The notes under the pieces are model-generated. The model was not told where the DNA came from. It ran no database searches and saw nothing but the letters and a program-made list of their open reading frames with translations. A DNA stretch of 64,000 nt from JAPLJC01 sp052326585. Its GTDB lineage: Bacteria > Desulfobacterota > Desulfobaccia > Desulfobaccales > 0-14-0-80-60-11. Location: positions 1-64,000 of the forward strand of contig JBKQLU010000070.1 of the NCBI GenBank assembly GCA_052326585.1, written 5' to 3'. Both the position numbers and the translations under genes were made by a program. This document shows, in pieces, positions 9,619-18,124 of the stretch (positions within the stretch are counted from its first letter, which is position 1; the number at the start of each line of letters is the position of its first letter).

Positions 9619-10104
9619 ATGACCCCAGTCTACGTGGCGGTAATCGGCGGCAGCCAGGCCAGCCCGGAGATAGCCGCCCTGGCCCGGGAAGTGGGGCAGG
9701 AGGTGGCCCGCCGCGGCGCCGTGCTGATCTGCGGCGGTCTGGGAGGTGTGATGGCAGCCGCGGCCCAGGGGGCCGCGGCCGCGGGGGGAGTGAGCCTGGG
9801 CCTCCTGCCGGATGCGGACCGCCGCCGGGCCAACCCCTATCTGACCTATTCCCTGGCCACCAACCTGGGCCACGCCCGCAATATCCTCATCGCCCACAGC
9901 GCCGACGCCCTGATCGCGGTGGACGGCGACTACGGCACCATCTCAGAGGCGGCCATCGCCCTCAAATTAGGCAAGCCGGTGGTGGCCCTGAGGGTCTCCT
10001 GGGAGCTCCATGGCCTGCTGCCGGCCGCCACCCCCCGGGAGGCCGTCGCCCTGGCCTTTGCGGCGGCCCTGGAAAGGCGCCAACCGAGCCCTTCCGGGAA
10101 GTGA
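9619..10104 (+). CDS. TIGR00725-type SLOG/Rossmann protein
   Basis: This 161-residue single-domain protein has the nucleotide-binding pattern of the SLOG superfamily (LOG, DprA and 'lysine decarboxylase-like' proteins). It reads CGGLGGVMAAAAQGAAAAGG, GLLPDADRRRANPY, GHARNILIAHSADALIAVDG and the PGGxGT-like DGDYGTISEAAIALKLGKPV. SLOG proteins bind nucleotides or nucleotide sugars. The LOG phosphoribohydrolase motif is only partly kept (DGDYGT in place of PGGxGT), so enzyme activity is uncertain. It is convergent with plsB, with 42 bases between them. Confidence 0.8.
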   Translation: MTPVYVAVIGGSQASPEIAALAREVGQEVARRGAVLICGGLGGVMAAAAQGAAAAGGVSLGLLPDADRRRANPYLTYSLATNLGHARNILIAHSADALIAVDGDYGTISEAAIALKLGKPVVALRVSWELHGLLPAATPREAVALAFAAALERRQPSPSGK

Positions 10105-10146
10105 GTTAAGGGGCCTCAGGCCCCGCCCCCCCATTCGCCCCCCCGG

Positions 10147-12840
10147 CTACCTCCTTAAAAACCGCGCCAATTGGTGGCCGTAGTATTCCCTGGGGTCTTC
10201 GTCGGTGGGCCGGCTGAAGGTAGTGGCCCCTTTGCCTTCCGGGGAGGTCTTCAGGATGAGGCCTTTTTCTCCGAAAAGCTTCAGGGAGTTTTGGAAGGTG
10301 GATTCCGACAAGGCTTCGGCCCGCTCCACTTCGCCCAGCTTGTAGAGCTTATTGCCGATGGACTGAATCCGCCTGAGGAATTCCTTTTCACTGCGGGGTT
10401 TCTTCTCCAGATATTTGATGGAGCGGAAGACGATCCAGTATGACTCGAGGTAGTTGTACAACAGGTTGGCGAAGTAAACCAGTTCCTTGAGGCCGGAGGC
10501 AGACAGGGTATAGGTGGCGGCCTGGGAGTCCAGGCTGATGACCACTCCCCGGGAACCAAAGTAGGCCAGGATCTTGCTCACCTGAGTCTCGGAATCGGCG
10601 TCGTCGAAGATAAAATCATTCTTGAAGAAGTCTTGGAGAAAATCGAAGTCGGCTATAATCTGCCGCCGGTCGAATTCGAAGCCCTGGCAGGCCAGGATGG
10701 CCAGGGAGACCAGGGAGGCGGGCAAGAAGAAATGGATGATGTTGTTCTTGTAGTATTCCAGCAGGGGGCGCTTGGACTCGTCGATACTGTAGCCGCCCAG
10801 TCCCAGTTCGTCGGCGAGACCTTCTTCCTTCTCGATGGGGGTGATGAGTTTGCGGGAGGCGCACAGGGCCAGGGTATCCTCCGTCGCCGGAATGAGATTC
10901 TCCAGCGATTCGGACTGGGGGACTCCCCGGGTCTGGAGGTAGTCGTGGAGCACCTGGATGATTTGCAGCAGTTCCCGGCGATAGACGCCTTTGCGCGGGT
11001 AAGTGAGCAGGGCGGCGCACACCAGGGCAAAGGGGGTGACTACGGAAATGGCATTGATGGCCTGAATGATGTGATAGGCCAGGTTTGGCGCCTGGTTGCG
11101 CAACTGGCCGCCCCCCGCGGCCTCCTTGCCCTCCCGGCTCAGGAAGTCGTTTAAGGAGATGGGCTCGCTGAATTGGATGTAAGCCCGGCCGTACCGTCTC
11201 CACAGGAACTTTCTGGCCTTCACCAATTGGCCCATGGATTCGGTTTCCTTGGCCCGCCCTTCCAATTCCTTCAGGTAGCTCTTTTCCTCCGGCACCTGGT
11301 CATAGCCGATGAAGGTGGGCACAAACAAAAGGTCGGCGGCGGCCTTTTCCTCGTAAGCCCGCAAAATCATGTGCAAGAGGCCCAGCTTGGGCAGCACCAG
11401 TTTGCCGGTGCGGCTCCGGCCCCCCTCGATGAAAAACTCCAGGTTGTAACCGCTGCGGATCAGGGTCTTGATATAGGTGTAAAGCACCTCGGCATAGAGT
11501 TTCCCCCCCAGGAAGCGGCGGCGGATGAAAAAGGCCCCGGAGCCCCGGAAGATAGGTCCCAGAGGCCAGAAAGAGAGATTTTTGCCCGCGGCAATCCGGG
11601 GCGGGTGCATGTGGTGCTGGTAAATCAGATTATTGAGGATGAGATAGTCCAGATGGCTTTTATGACAGGGCACGAAGATGAGGCTGCCCCGCTGCCCGGC
11701 CTCTTTGAGGCGCTCGAGGCCCTCGGCATCGAAGGCAATGCCGTCAAAGAGGTGTTTCGACAGCCAGGTGACCATGTGGATCATGGTGTTGACGCAAATC
11801 TGATTCCAGTCCGCCGAGATCTCCCAGAAAAAGTCCTGGGCATCCTTTTTAATCTTATAGAGCTTCTTCTTTTCGGTCTCGGCCAGGCGCTCCATGGCGC
11901 GGGTGAGGCCCGGGTCGGTGAGGGTGAGTTCCATGACCTCCTCCCGGGATTTGATCACCGGCCCGGTGATCACCCGGCGCTTGAGGTCGATGCGCGAGAT
12001 CAGCTCCCGGCGGATATCCTGGGCCACCTCCCGCAGGCGGCGATCGTGGGGGGCCGCGGCCAGGGCCTTTTGCAGATCCACCGGCTCGGCCACCTCCACC
12101 ACGGCCCGCTTGGACTTGAGGAAGCAAAGCCCCAGCTTCCGCAACTTTCCGGGGTTTTCCACGTCGCCGAAGAAGAGCTGCAGCAACCCCTTAAATTCCC
12201 GGGGTGGCGCCTTCTCGTAGATCACCATCTGCGGCACCAGAAAGATGGGAAAGTCGAGATGTTCCTGGATTTCCAGGAGATGCCGGATGGGATCTTCCCG
12301 GGGCTTGAGGAAGCGCTGCCTAAAGCCCACCTGATCCACCAGGAAGAGAAGCGAGCCGCGGCGCTCCTGAAGAGTCTTTAAAAAATAGCCGTCCTGAAAG
12401 GGGCTGGGCCAGGCCCGGCGGCGGGTAAAATGATTGAGGGCGGCGGAGACGATCTGCACCATATGGAAGAGCGGCTGCCACATCCACAGGTTGAGATCGA
12501 AGGCCACCTCCGGGGCCACCACCCCCAGATTCTGGTAGCGGCGGTTAAAGAAGAGGAAATCGAGGTGGCTGCGATATTTCAAGGCATAAACCACCGCGCC
12601 CTTCCGGGCCAGTTCCTTGAGACGCTCCAGATAGCGGGGGTTAACCTCGACCCGGGAAAAGAAGGGGTCCAGGGTATAACGCAATAAAAACCCCGGGCGC
12701 CTGGGAAGGTAGCCGGCGTAATGGTATTCCCCCCCGGCGATCCAGGCGGGCAGGCGGGCCAGCAGGCGGCGCAGCCAGCTTCCGGGTCTTTCCGGTCCGG
12801 TGGGGGTTTCACCGGGGGGTTGGTTATTCTCCATGGCCAT
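10147..12840 (-). CDS. plsB: Glycerol-3-phosphate 1-O-acyltransferase with a second, degenerate acyltransferase-like half
   Basis: This 897-residue membrane-associated enzyme makes lysophosphatidate from glycerol-3-phosphate and acyl-ACP or acyl-CoA. The canonical motifs are complete: HKSHLD (393-398), IAAGKNLSFWPLGPIFRGSG, and EGGRSR (472-477). An earlier region (about 60-330) has the same layout but reads YRSHLD (89-94), with Tyr in place of the catalytic His and LVDQVG where the second motif should be. This looks like a non-catalytic internal copy. A TTG lies two codons upstream of the chosen ATG, and no strong Shine-Dalgarno separates the two. It runs on the minus strand downstream of tatC. 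Confidence 0.93.
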   Translation of the reverse strand: MAMENNQPPGETPTGPERPGSWLRRLLARLPAWIAGGEYHYAGYLPRRPGFLLRYTLDPFFSRVEVNPRYLERLKELARKGAVVYALKYRSHLDFLFFNRRYQNLGVVAPEVAFDLNLWMWQPLFHMVQIVSAALNHFTRRRAWPSPFQDGYFLKTLQERRGSLLFLVDQVGFRQRFLKPREDPIRHLLEIQEHLDFPIFLVPQMVIYEKAPPREFKGLLQLFFGDVENPGKLRKLGLCFLKSKRAVVEVAEPVDLQKALAAAPHDRRLREVAQDIRRELISRIDLKRRVITGPVIKSREEVMELTLTDPGLTRAMERLAETEKKKLYKIKKDAQDFFWEISADWNQICVNTMIHMVTWLSKHLFDGIAFDAEGLERLKEAGQRGSLIFVPCHKSHLDYLILNNLIYQHHMHPPRIAAGKNLSFWPLGPIFRGSGAFFIRRRFLGGKLYAEVLYTYIKTLIRSGYNLEFFIEGGRSRTGKLVLPKLGLLHMILRAYEEKAAADLLFVPTFIGYDQVPEEKSYLKELEGRAKETESMGQLVKARKFLWRRYGRAYIQFSEPISLNDFLSREGKEAAGGGQLRNQAPNLAYHIIQAINAISVVTPFALVCAALLTYPRKGVYRRELLQIIQVLHDYLQTRGVPQSESLENLIPATEDTLALCASRKLITPIEKEEGLADELGLGGYSIDESKRPLLEYYKNNIIHFFLPASLVSLAILACQGFEFDRRQIIADFDFLQDFFKNDFIFDDADSETQVSKILAYFGSRGVVISLDSQAATYTLSASGLKELVYFANLLYNYLESYWIVFRSIKYLEKKPRSEKEFLRRIQSIGNKLYKLGEVERAEALSESTFQNSLKLFGEKGLILKTSPEGKGATTFSRPTDEDPREYYGHQLARFLRR

Positions 12841-12965
12841 GGTCAAATCTTTTTATCAAATAGTGGATAAAGGTCTATATATCGGCAAGTCCCCGATCCT
12901 GTCAACCGAAATGGCGGCCTCAGGGCTGGTGGCGCTGCTCTACGAGGGCAGGCCGGGAGCCGGAC

Positions 12966-13829
12966 TTAAGAGGGCGGGGGTGGGCCCGCTTCCGTTTGCT
13001 CCGGGAGCGACCCCGCCTCGCCCTCCCTGGACGGGGCCGGGCGGCCAAACAGGCGGACCGCCAGGATGGAGAGTTCATACATGAGGTAGATAGGGATGGC
13101 GATGGCCGTCATGGTGAGCAAATCGGCATGGAAAGCGGCTATTACGGCGCTGAGCAAAATGGCCAGGCGCCGTTGCCGGCGCAGAAAACCGACCTCCACC
13201 AACCCGATGCGGGCCAGGATCAAGAGGATCAGGGGCAGCTCGAAGATCAATCCGAATAACACCAGCAGGCGCAGGCAAAAGTTGACGAAATAGGTCAGAT
13301 TGAGCATGGAGAAGAGGAACTGGCTCTCATAGCGCAGGGAAAAGGAGATAACCAGCGGCCACACCAATTTGAGGAAGAACAGGTCCCCCAGGATGAAGGC
13401 CACCGTGCCCAGGGGGATGAAGAAGAGGAGGACCCTTCTTTCCTTGGGGTAGAGGGCTGGGGAGAAAAAGAGCCACAATTGGTAAAGGATCACCGGAAAG
13501 GCCAGGGCCAGGCCGGTGATCAGGGAGATCTTCATCTGGACGAAGAAGGGTTCCAGGGGAGCCATGTAGTTCAACCGGTGCGGGGTCACCTGGGGGGGCT
13601 CCGGCTTCTCCAGGCCAAAACTCCTGGCGGCCTCGGGAAACTTACGGAGCATAAAGGTTTCCAGGGAGTAATGCCACTCTTGGGTGATGGAGGGCTCCTG
13701 CAGAGGCCGGGTGATAAATTGTTGCACCGTGGGCACCAGGGGCCAGGCGATCCCCGTGCCGAGGACCACGGCGACGATGCTAATGATCAGGCGCCGGCGC
13801 AATTCCTCCAGATGTTCCAGGAAGGGCAT
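12966..13829 (-). CDS. tatC: Sec-independent protein translocase TatC
   Basis: This 287-residue inner-membrane protein opens with the family signature PFLEHLEELRRRLIIS. It keeps six hydrophobic segments, the second- and third-helix regions ISLITGLALAFPVILYQLW and SPALYPKERR, and GLIFELPLILLIL. TatC recognises twin-arginine signal peptides with TatB. A proline-rich charged tail follows the last helix. The insert between helices 1 and 2 is longer than in E. coli TatC. TatA and TatB are not nearby. The ATG at 13829 was preferred to the upstream TTG at 13838. Confidence 0.92.
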   Translation of the reverse strand: MPFLEHLEELRRRLIISIVAVVLGTGIAWPLVPTVQQFITRPLQEPSITQEWHYSLETFMLRKFPEAARSFGLEKPEPPQVTPHRLNYMAPLEPFFVQMKISLITGLALAFPVILYQLWLFFSPALYPKERRVLLFFIPLGTVAFILGDLFFLKLVWPLVISFSLRYESQFLFSMLNLTYFVNFCLRLLVLFGLIFELPLILLILARIGLVEVGFLRRQRRLAILLSAVIAAFHADLLTMTAIAIPIYLMYELSILAVRLFGRPAPSREGEAGSLPEQTEAGPPPPS

Positions 13830-13892
13830 GGTGGTCAAGGCGGCTAGATCCTCTCCCGGTTCCCCAAGCCTGGGCGGCCGGCCGCAGCCGAA

Positions 13893-13919
13893 GAGCCGCG
13901 CCCTTGGCTGGCGCGGCTC
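13893..13919. repeat. GC-rich hairpin upstream of tatC
   Basis: A perfect 10-bp inverted repeat (GAGCCGCGCC / GGCGCGGCTC) with a 7-base loop lies between tatC and the M24 peptidase gene. Neither strand has a T tract after it, so intrinsic termination is not supported. The rest of this roughly 290-base spacer holds no gene; it does include an AT-rich stretch near 13937-13965 that could hold a promoter for tatC. Confidence 0.4.
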
Positions 13920-14123
13920 AGGGGAAAAACCGATTTAAAACTCATATATTAGATAATATTAACCCATCGCCGGGGCCATGGCAATCGGCTAAGGGGTCCC
14001 TGGCCCCCGGGCGAAAAGGCTGCCGGGGCGGAAGAACCGGGGGATGATTAATTGGCTGTCAGCTCGCCGCGGTCGGCAACCAGCTAAAAGCCAAACCCAA
14101 AGATCGAAGGCTGCTAGCTAAAT

Positions 14124-15314
14124 TCAAATGATCCCCGGCTCCCGGGGGCTCTTGGTGAGCCACTCCACTCCCGAAGGGGTGATCACCCCGGTGTCCTCCA
14201 GGCCCACCATGCCGATCTCCGGCAGAAAGAATTTGGGCTCGAAGGCCAGCACCATGTTCTCCGCCAGGGGAAACGGGAAGCTGGCGGTGAGAAAGGGGAA
14301 TTCGTCCAGTTCCAGCCCCACCCCATGGGCCAGGAAGCCCACCCGGTCCGGCCCCCGCCCCATAAAATAGTCTTGTAACCCCCTGGCCCGCACCAGGTCC
14401 CAGAGGCGGTGAAAGAGTTTCCCGGGCGCCACCCCGGGCCGGGCCTCCTGCTCCATGGCCGCGTAGATCTCCCGGACCGCGTCCCAGGCCTCCCAGGCCC
14501 GATCCGGCAGCGACCCCAGGGCGTACATCCGGGTCATGTCCACCACGTAACCGTTGACGCAGGCTACCAGGTCCACGCTGATGGGCTCAGCCACGGCCAG
14601 CTTCTTCAACGACGCCCCCTGGGGAAAGGCGGGACTGAACCCCAAGCCGCCGCTGGGGCTGTCGTTGTAAGGGGCCGCCAGCCCCGACACCCCGGAGAGC
14701 ACGTGTCCATAAAAGAGTTCCAGGTCCCAGTTGCGCATCCGGACCAAGCCTTGATGGCCCAGGAGCCGGAGACGGTACTCCAGGGCCGCGGAGAGCTCCA
14801 GTTCGGAGATCCCGGGCTGGAGCAACTCCGGCACCTGTCCCTGGACCTGATCCAAGACGGCCGCGGCTCGGCGCAGTTGCTCGATCTCGTAGGCACTCTT
14901 GATCATCCGCTGCCGCCGGATCAGAGGGGAGAGATCCAGGATGGGTTGCTGGGGGAAGAGGCGCTCCTGGATCCTCTGATAGAACGCCGCCGGCATGACG
15001 TCCAGCTCCAGGCCCACGGCTCCTTGCGGCCTGAGTCCGGAGCGCGCCAGTATCTCCGGAATTTCCTTGAGGTTCTGGTAGAAGACCCGGGGCCATGGAG
15101 AGGGGATCAGCGCGTCCTGGCCTCGGGGCCGGCGCACCAAAAGCAGGGGGCTCCCCTCAGGGGCCACCGCCAGGAAGCCGTCCACCATGGCTCCGGCATA
15201 GTAGAAGAGATCGGCCCTCTGGCGCACCAGGGCCAGGTCGATATTCTCCTCGGCCAGGGCCCTCTGCAGGGCCGCGGCCCGGGAGCTGAGCTCGGTAACC
15301 GGCAGCACTTCCAT
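14124..15314 (-). CDS. M24 family (Xaa-Pro type) metallopeptidase
   Basis: This 396-residue protein has an N-terminal creatinase-like domain (LVRQRADLFYYAGAMVDGFL) followed by the pita-bread M24 fold. The five metal ligands can be seen in order: Asp in ISVDLVACVNG, Asp in VVDMTRMYALG, His in FLAHGVGLELDEFP, Glu in LAFEPKFFLP and Glu in VGLEDTGVITP. It probably cleaves N-terminal residues before proline. Its ATG overlaps the TGA of the upstream lutB-lutC fusion by one base (TGATG), and GGAGGA lies just ahead. That fixes the start and shows translational coupling. Confidence 0.9.
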   Translation of the reverse strand: MEVLPVTELSSRAAALQRALAEENIDLALVRQRADLFYYAGAMVDGFLAVAPEGSPLLLVRRPRGQDALIPSPWPRVFYQNLKEIPEILARSGLRPQGAVGLELDVMPAAFYQRIQERLFPQQPILDLSPLIRRQRMIKSAYEIEQLRRAAAVLDQVQGQVPELLQPGISELELSAALEYRLRLLGHQGLVRMRNWDLELFYGHVLSGVSGLAAPYNDSPSGGLGFSPAFPQGASLKKLAVAEPISVDLVACVNGYVVDMTRMYALGSLPDRAWEAWDAVREIYAAMEQEARPGVAPGKLFHRLWDLVRARGLQDYFMGRGPDRVGFLAHGVGLELDEFPFLTASFPFPLAENMVLAFEPKFFLPEIGMVGLEDTGVITPSGVEWLTKSPREPGII

Positions 15315-17317
15315 CAATCCTCCTCCTGGTAGAGCACCACCTGGAGTTCCCTGGGCCCCTGGGCCCCCAGGACCAGGACCTTTTCGATGTCGGCGGTGCG
15401 GCTGGGACCGGTGAGCCAACTAACCATGCCCGGGGCCTGCCGGGCCACCAGGTCCAGGGCCTGGGCCAGGCTAAGGCCGGCCATCTCCTGGGGGACGATG
15501 ACCACCAGCCGCCGCATGCGAAAGGCAATGGCGGCAGCCGGTCCGGAAGCGGCCTCGATGAGGACGCTGCCGGTCTCGGGGATGGCCCCCAGGCCCACGA
15601 TGACCGCGGTCTGGCCCGCCGGGGCCCAGCGGCGCTTGGCCAGATGCGGCGACAACCCCTGCCGTCTCAACTCCCGGGCGGCTCGCGAGAGCCAGGGATG
15701 GTCTTGAAACCATAAAGGTTCTGGCAACTGCGCCAGCAGCCCGGCCAGTTGGCCCGCGCCCCGGACCCGCCGGCAGGTGGCCCCCGCCTCCTCCAGACGG
15801 GCCGCCAGGGTGGGCGGAGCGATAGTGGCGCCGCCTTTCCCGCCCGGAGCCGCGGACCTGGCCGCCTCTGCCGCCCAGGGGAAGGAGTCCCGGCCGGGAG
15901 CGGCCGGCGCTTCCGGGCCCTGGGTGGGGCTGCCGGGGTGCGGCCCGCGCTGCCGCCGGCGCTGAAAGCTTTCCGGGGAGAGCTGCAGCGCCGCCCAGGG
16001 GAGCTGCTGCCGGCCAGGGGCCAGGGTCTGCAAAAAGCGCAGACCCGGTTCCAGACCCCGGTAGAGCCGCGGCCGGACCAGGACCTGGCCGGCCAGGCCG
16101 GACCAAGCCCGCAGGGTCCGGAAGCGCCGGCTGCGAGCCCGTTCCTTCAGAATATTCTCCGTCAGCGGGATGCCAACCGGGCAGATCTCCTGGCAGGCCC
16201 CGCATTGGCTGCACAGATCGCTGAGGTCGCCCGCCGGGGCCAGGTGCGGGGCCAGCAGGATGCCGATGGCCCCGGGATAGACCCGGCGGTAAAGGTGGGC
16301 GGCCCGGAGCTGAAACACGGGACAGACGTTGAGGCAGGCCCCGCAGCGCAGGCAATAAAGAGCTTCTCTGAACTCCGGGTCCCCGGCCAGGCGGCGCCGC
16401 CCGTTGTCCAGGATGATCAGGTAAAAGGTTTGGGGCCCCTCCGGCTGGAACTTGCGCCCCCGAAGAAAATGGACCAGGGCCGTGAGGCGCTGCCCGGTGG
16501 CGCTGGCCGGCAACAGCCGCAGCAGGACCTCAGCGTCACTCAGGGCCGGGATAATCTTCTCCAGCCCCATGACCGCCACCTGCACCGGCGGCAGGGTGGC
16601 GGTAAGGCGGAGATTGGCCTCATTCTCCAGGAAGACCAGGGTGCCGTCTTCGGCGGCGGCGAAGTTGACCCCGGTGATGCCCATATCCGCCCGCCAAAAA
16701 TGGGGCTGGAGATGGCCGCAGGCCAGCCGGGTCAGGGCCTCCGGGTCCGGGGGACAGGCTGCCCCCAGCCGCTCCCGGAAGATGGCGGCGATCTGGCGGC
16801 GATTCAGGTGCAGGGCCGGGGCGGTGAGGTGGGCCGGAGCATCGCCGGCCAATTGCACGATGAATTCCCCCAGGTCGGTCTCCAGGGTCCGGATGCCCGC
16901 GGCGCTCAGGGCCGGGTTGAGGCCGATCTCCTCGGTGGTCATGGACTTGGATTTGGTCACCCTGGTGACCCGGTGCTCCCGGGCCAGGCCCAGGATCAGC
17001 TCCCGGGCCTGAGCCGCGTCCCGGGCCCAGAGCACCTTGCCGCCCCAGGCCTCGACCTCCCGAGCCAGCCGCGGCAGCAATTCATCCAGGCGGGAGATGG
17101 CCTCGGCCTTGATCTCCCGGGCCCGGCGGCGCCAGGCCTGCCAATCCGGATAGCCTTCCAGGAGTCGTTCCCGGGACCTCAGGACCCGGTGGCAGGCGGT
17201 CCTGACCACTGCCGGCGAAGTCCCGGCGACGGTCGCGCCGGCGCCGGAATTCTCGCTGGAGTCTGATGGGTTTAGAGGGCCGGCGGGGCTATTTGTAGGA
17301 GTTGAGGCAGGATTCAA
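15314..17317 (-). CDS. LutB-LutC fusion, lactate-utilisation type iron-sulfur protein
   Basis: This 667-residue protein has an N-terminal LUD domain (about 60-310; VTKSKSMTTEEIGLNPAL and GITGVNFAAAEDGTLVFLEN). Two 4Fe-4S motifs follow, CLRCGACLNVCPVF and CSQCGACQEICPVG. After a proline- and glycine-rich linker (about 440-540) comes a second LutC-like LUD segment containing AVIVGLGAIPETGSVLIE. In LutABC, B and C are separate subunits of L-lactate oxidation; here they are one chain and no LutA-like gene is adjacent. The start is a TTG that overlaps the upstream gene by 29 bases, so a later start is possible. Confidence 0.85.
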   Translation of the reverse strand: MNPASTPTNSPAGPLNPSDSSENSGAGATVAGTSPAVVRTACHRVLRSRERLLEGYPDWQAWRRRAREIKAEAISRLDELLPRLAREVEAWGGKVLWARDAAQARELILGLAREHRVTRVTKSKSMTTEEIGLNPALSAAGIRTLETDLGEFIVQLAGDAPAHLTAPALHLNRRQIAAIFRERLGAACPPDPEALTRLACGHLQPHFWRADMGITGVNFAAAEDGTLVFLENEANLRLTATLPPVQVAVMGLEKIIPALSDAEVLLRLLPASATGQRLTALVHFLRGRKFQPEGPQTFYLIILDNGRRRLAGDPEFREALYCLRCGACLNVCPVFQLRAAHLYRRVYPGAIGILLAPHLAPAGDLSDLCSQCGACQEICPVGIPLTENILKERARSRRFRTLRAWSGLAGQVLVRPRLYRGLEPGLRFLQTLAPGRQQLPWAALQLSPESFQRRRQRGPHPGSPTQGPEAPAAPGRDSFPWAAEAARSAAPGGKGGATIAPPTLAARLEEAGATCRRVRGAGQLAGLLAQLPEPLWFQDHPWLSRAARELRRQGLSPHLAKRRWAPAGQTAVIVGLGAIPETGSVLIEAASGPAAAIAFRMRRLVVIVPQEMAGLSLAQALDLVARQAPGMVSWLTGPSRTADIEKVLVLGAQGPRELQVVLYQEED

Positions 17318-18020
17318 ATTTGGCTATCCATTCGGGAAAGTTAAGCTCCTCAGGACTCTCCGCGGCGAGACGCAGGAACTCATTGACTTGTTCCTGGATA
17401 TAAGGATGTTTGGCAAAATCATCGATGGCCTGGAGTATCAGATTTTGAAAATCGGCCGGCATGGTCTTGTCACAGCCGATCCGGCTCTTTAGATAGGCCA
17501 CCAGCGAGGAGAGGCTGAGCATCCGGCGCTCCAACCCGAAGCGCCGCAAGCTGTCCCGGATATCATCCCGAACCCGATCTCTGGCCATTTCATGGAGGAA
17601 ACTAACGGGGTTGGCCCCGCTGAACAGGGCAGACCAGGTATAACGGGCATAGTAGAATCTCTTGCCGGTGCGCCAGACCTGCTGAATCAGTTCGGACTTC
17701 TCAGGCTCTTGGGTCATCACGCTCAGGGCATTATGGTAAGGCCGCAACAGGCGGGCCAGGATAAAACGGTAAAGCAGCACCAGGTTGACGATGAACATGC
17801 CGAAGATGCTGACGCCGCGCAAGGTGGGCTGAACGGTGCTGGACCAAACGAACATCAGGTACAGGAAGACCAGCAGCAGGAGCAAGACTTGCACGATGCT
17901 GATGCCGGAAATGGCCAGGCGGGGATCCTTCCGGTGCGTTAAAAAGGCGAGCAGCAGCAGGATTAAGAGGCCTATTTCGACAAAGGGGCTCGCAAAGGTG
18001 TTGATTATATTATCCAGCAT
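17289..18020 (-). CDS. Membrane protein of unknown function
   Basis: This 243-residue protein has three N-terminal hydrophobic segments (IGLLILLLLAFL, SIVQVLLLLLVFLYLMFVW, IFGMFIVNLVLLYRFIL). A soluble, mostly helical, charged C-terminal part of about 140 residues follows. I do not recognise a domain. AGGAG lies 7 bases before the ATG at 18020, so the two upstream in-frame starts were not used. Its 3' end overlaps the LutB-LutC start, which suggests one transcript with that gene and the M24 peptidase. Confidence 0.7.
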   Translation of the reverse strand: MLDNIINTFASPFVEIGLLILLLLAFLTHRKDPRLAISGISIVQVLLLLLVFLYLMFVWSSTVQPTLRGVSIFGMFIVNLVLLYRFILARLLRPYHNALSVMTQEPEKSELIQQVWRTGKRFYYARYTWSALFSGANPVSFLHEMARDRVRDDIRDSLRRFGLERRMLSLSSLVAYLKSRIGCDKTMPADFQNLILQAIDDFAKHPYIQEQVNEFLRLAAESPEELNFPEWIAKFESCLNSYK

Positions 18021-18124
18021 GTCCACTCCTCTTGGATCGGCCACCGGCCTTTAGCCTTGGCGTCGGCGGAACGTCCGGGCCGCGGCCTGATAAATCTTAT
18101 CACAAGCACGGGCCGATTCCGAAC

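Noticed and set aside
15749..17266. A 505-residue plus-strand frame
   Set aside because: It is a shadow of the LutB-LutC fusion, whose two 4Fe-4S motifs are clear on the minus strand.
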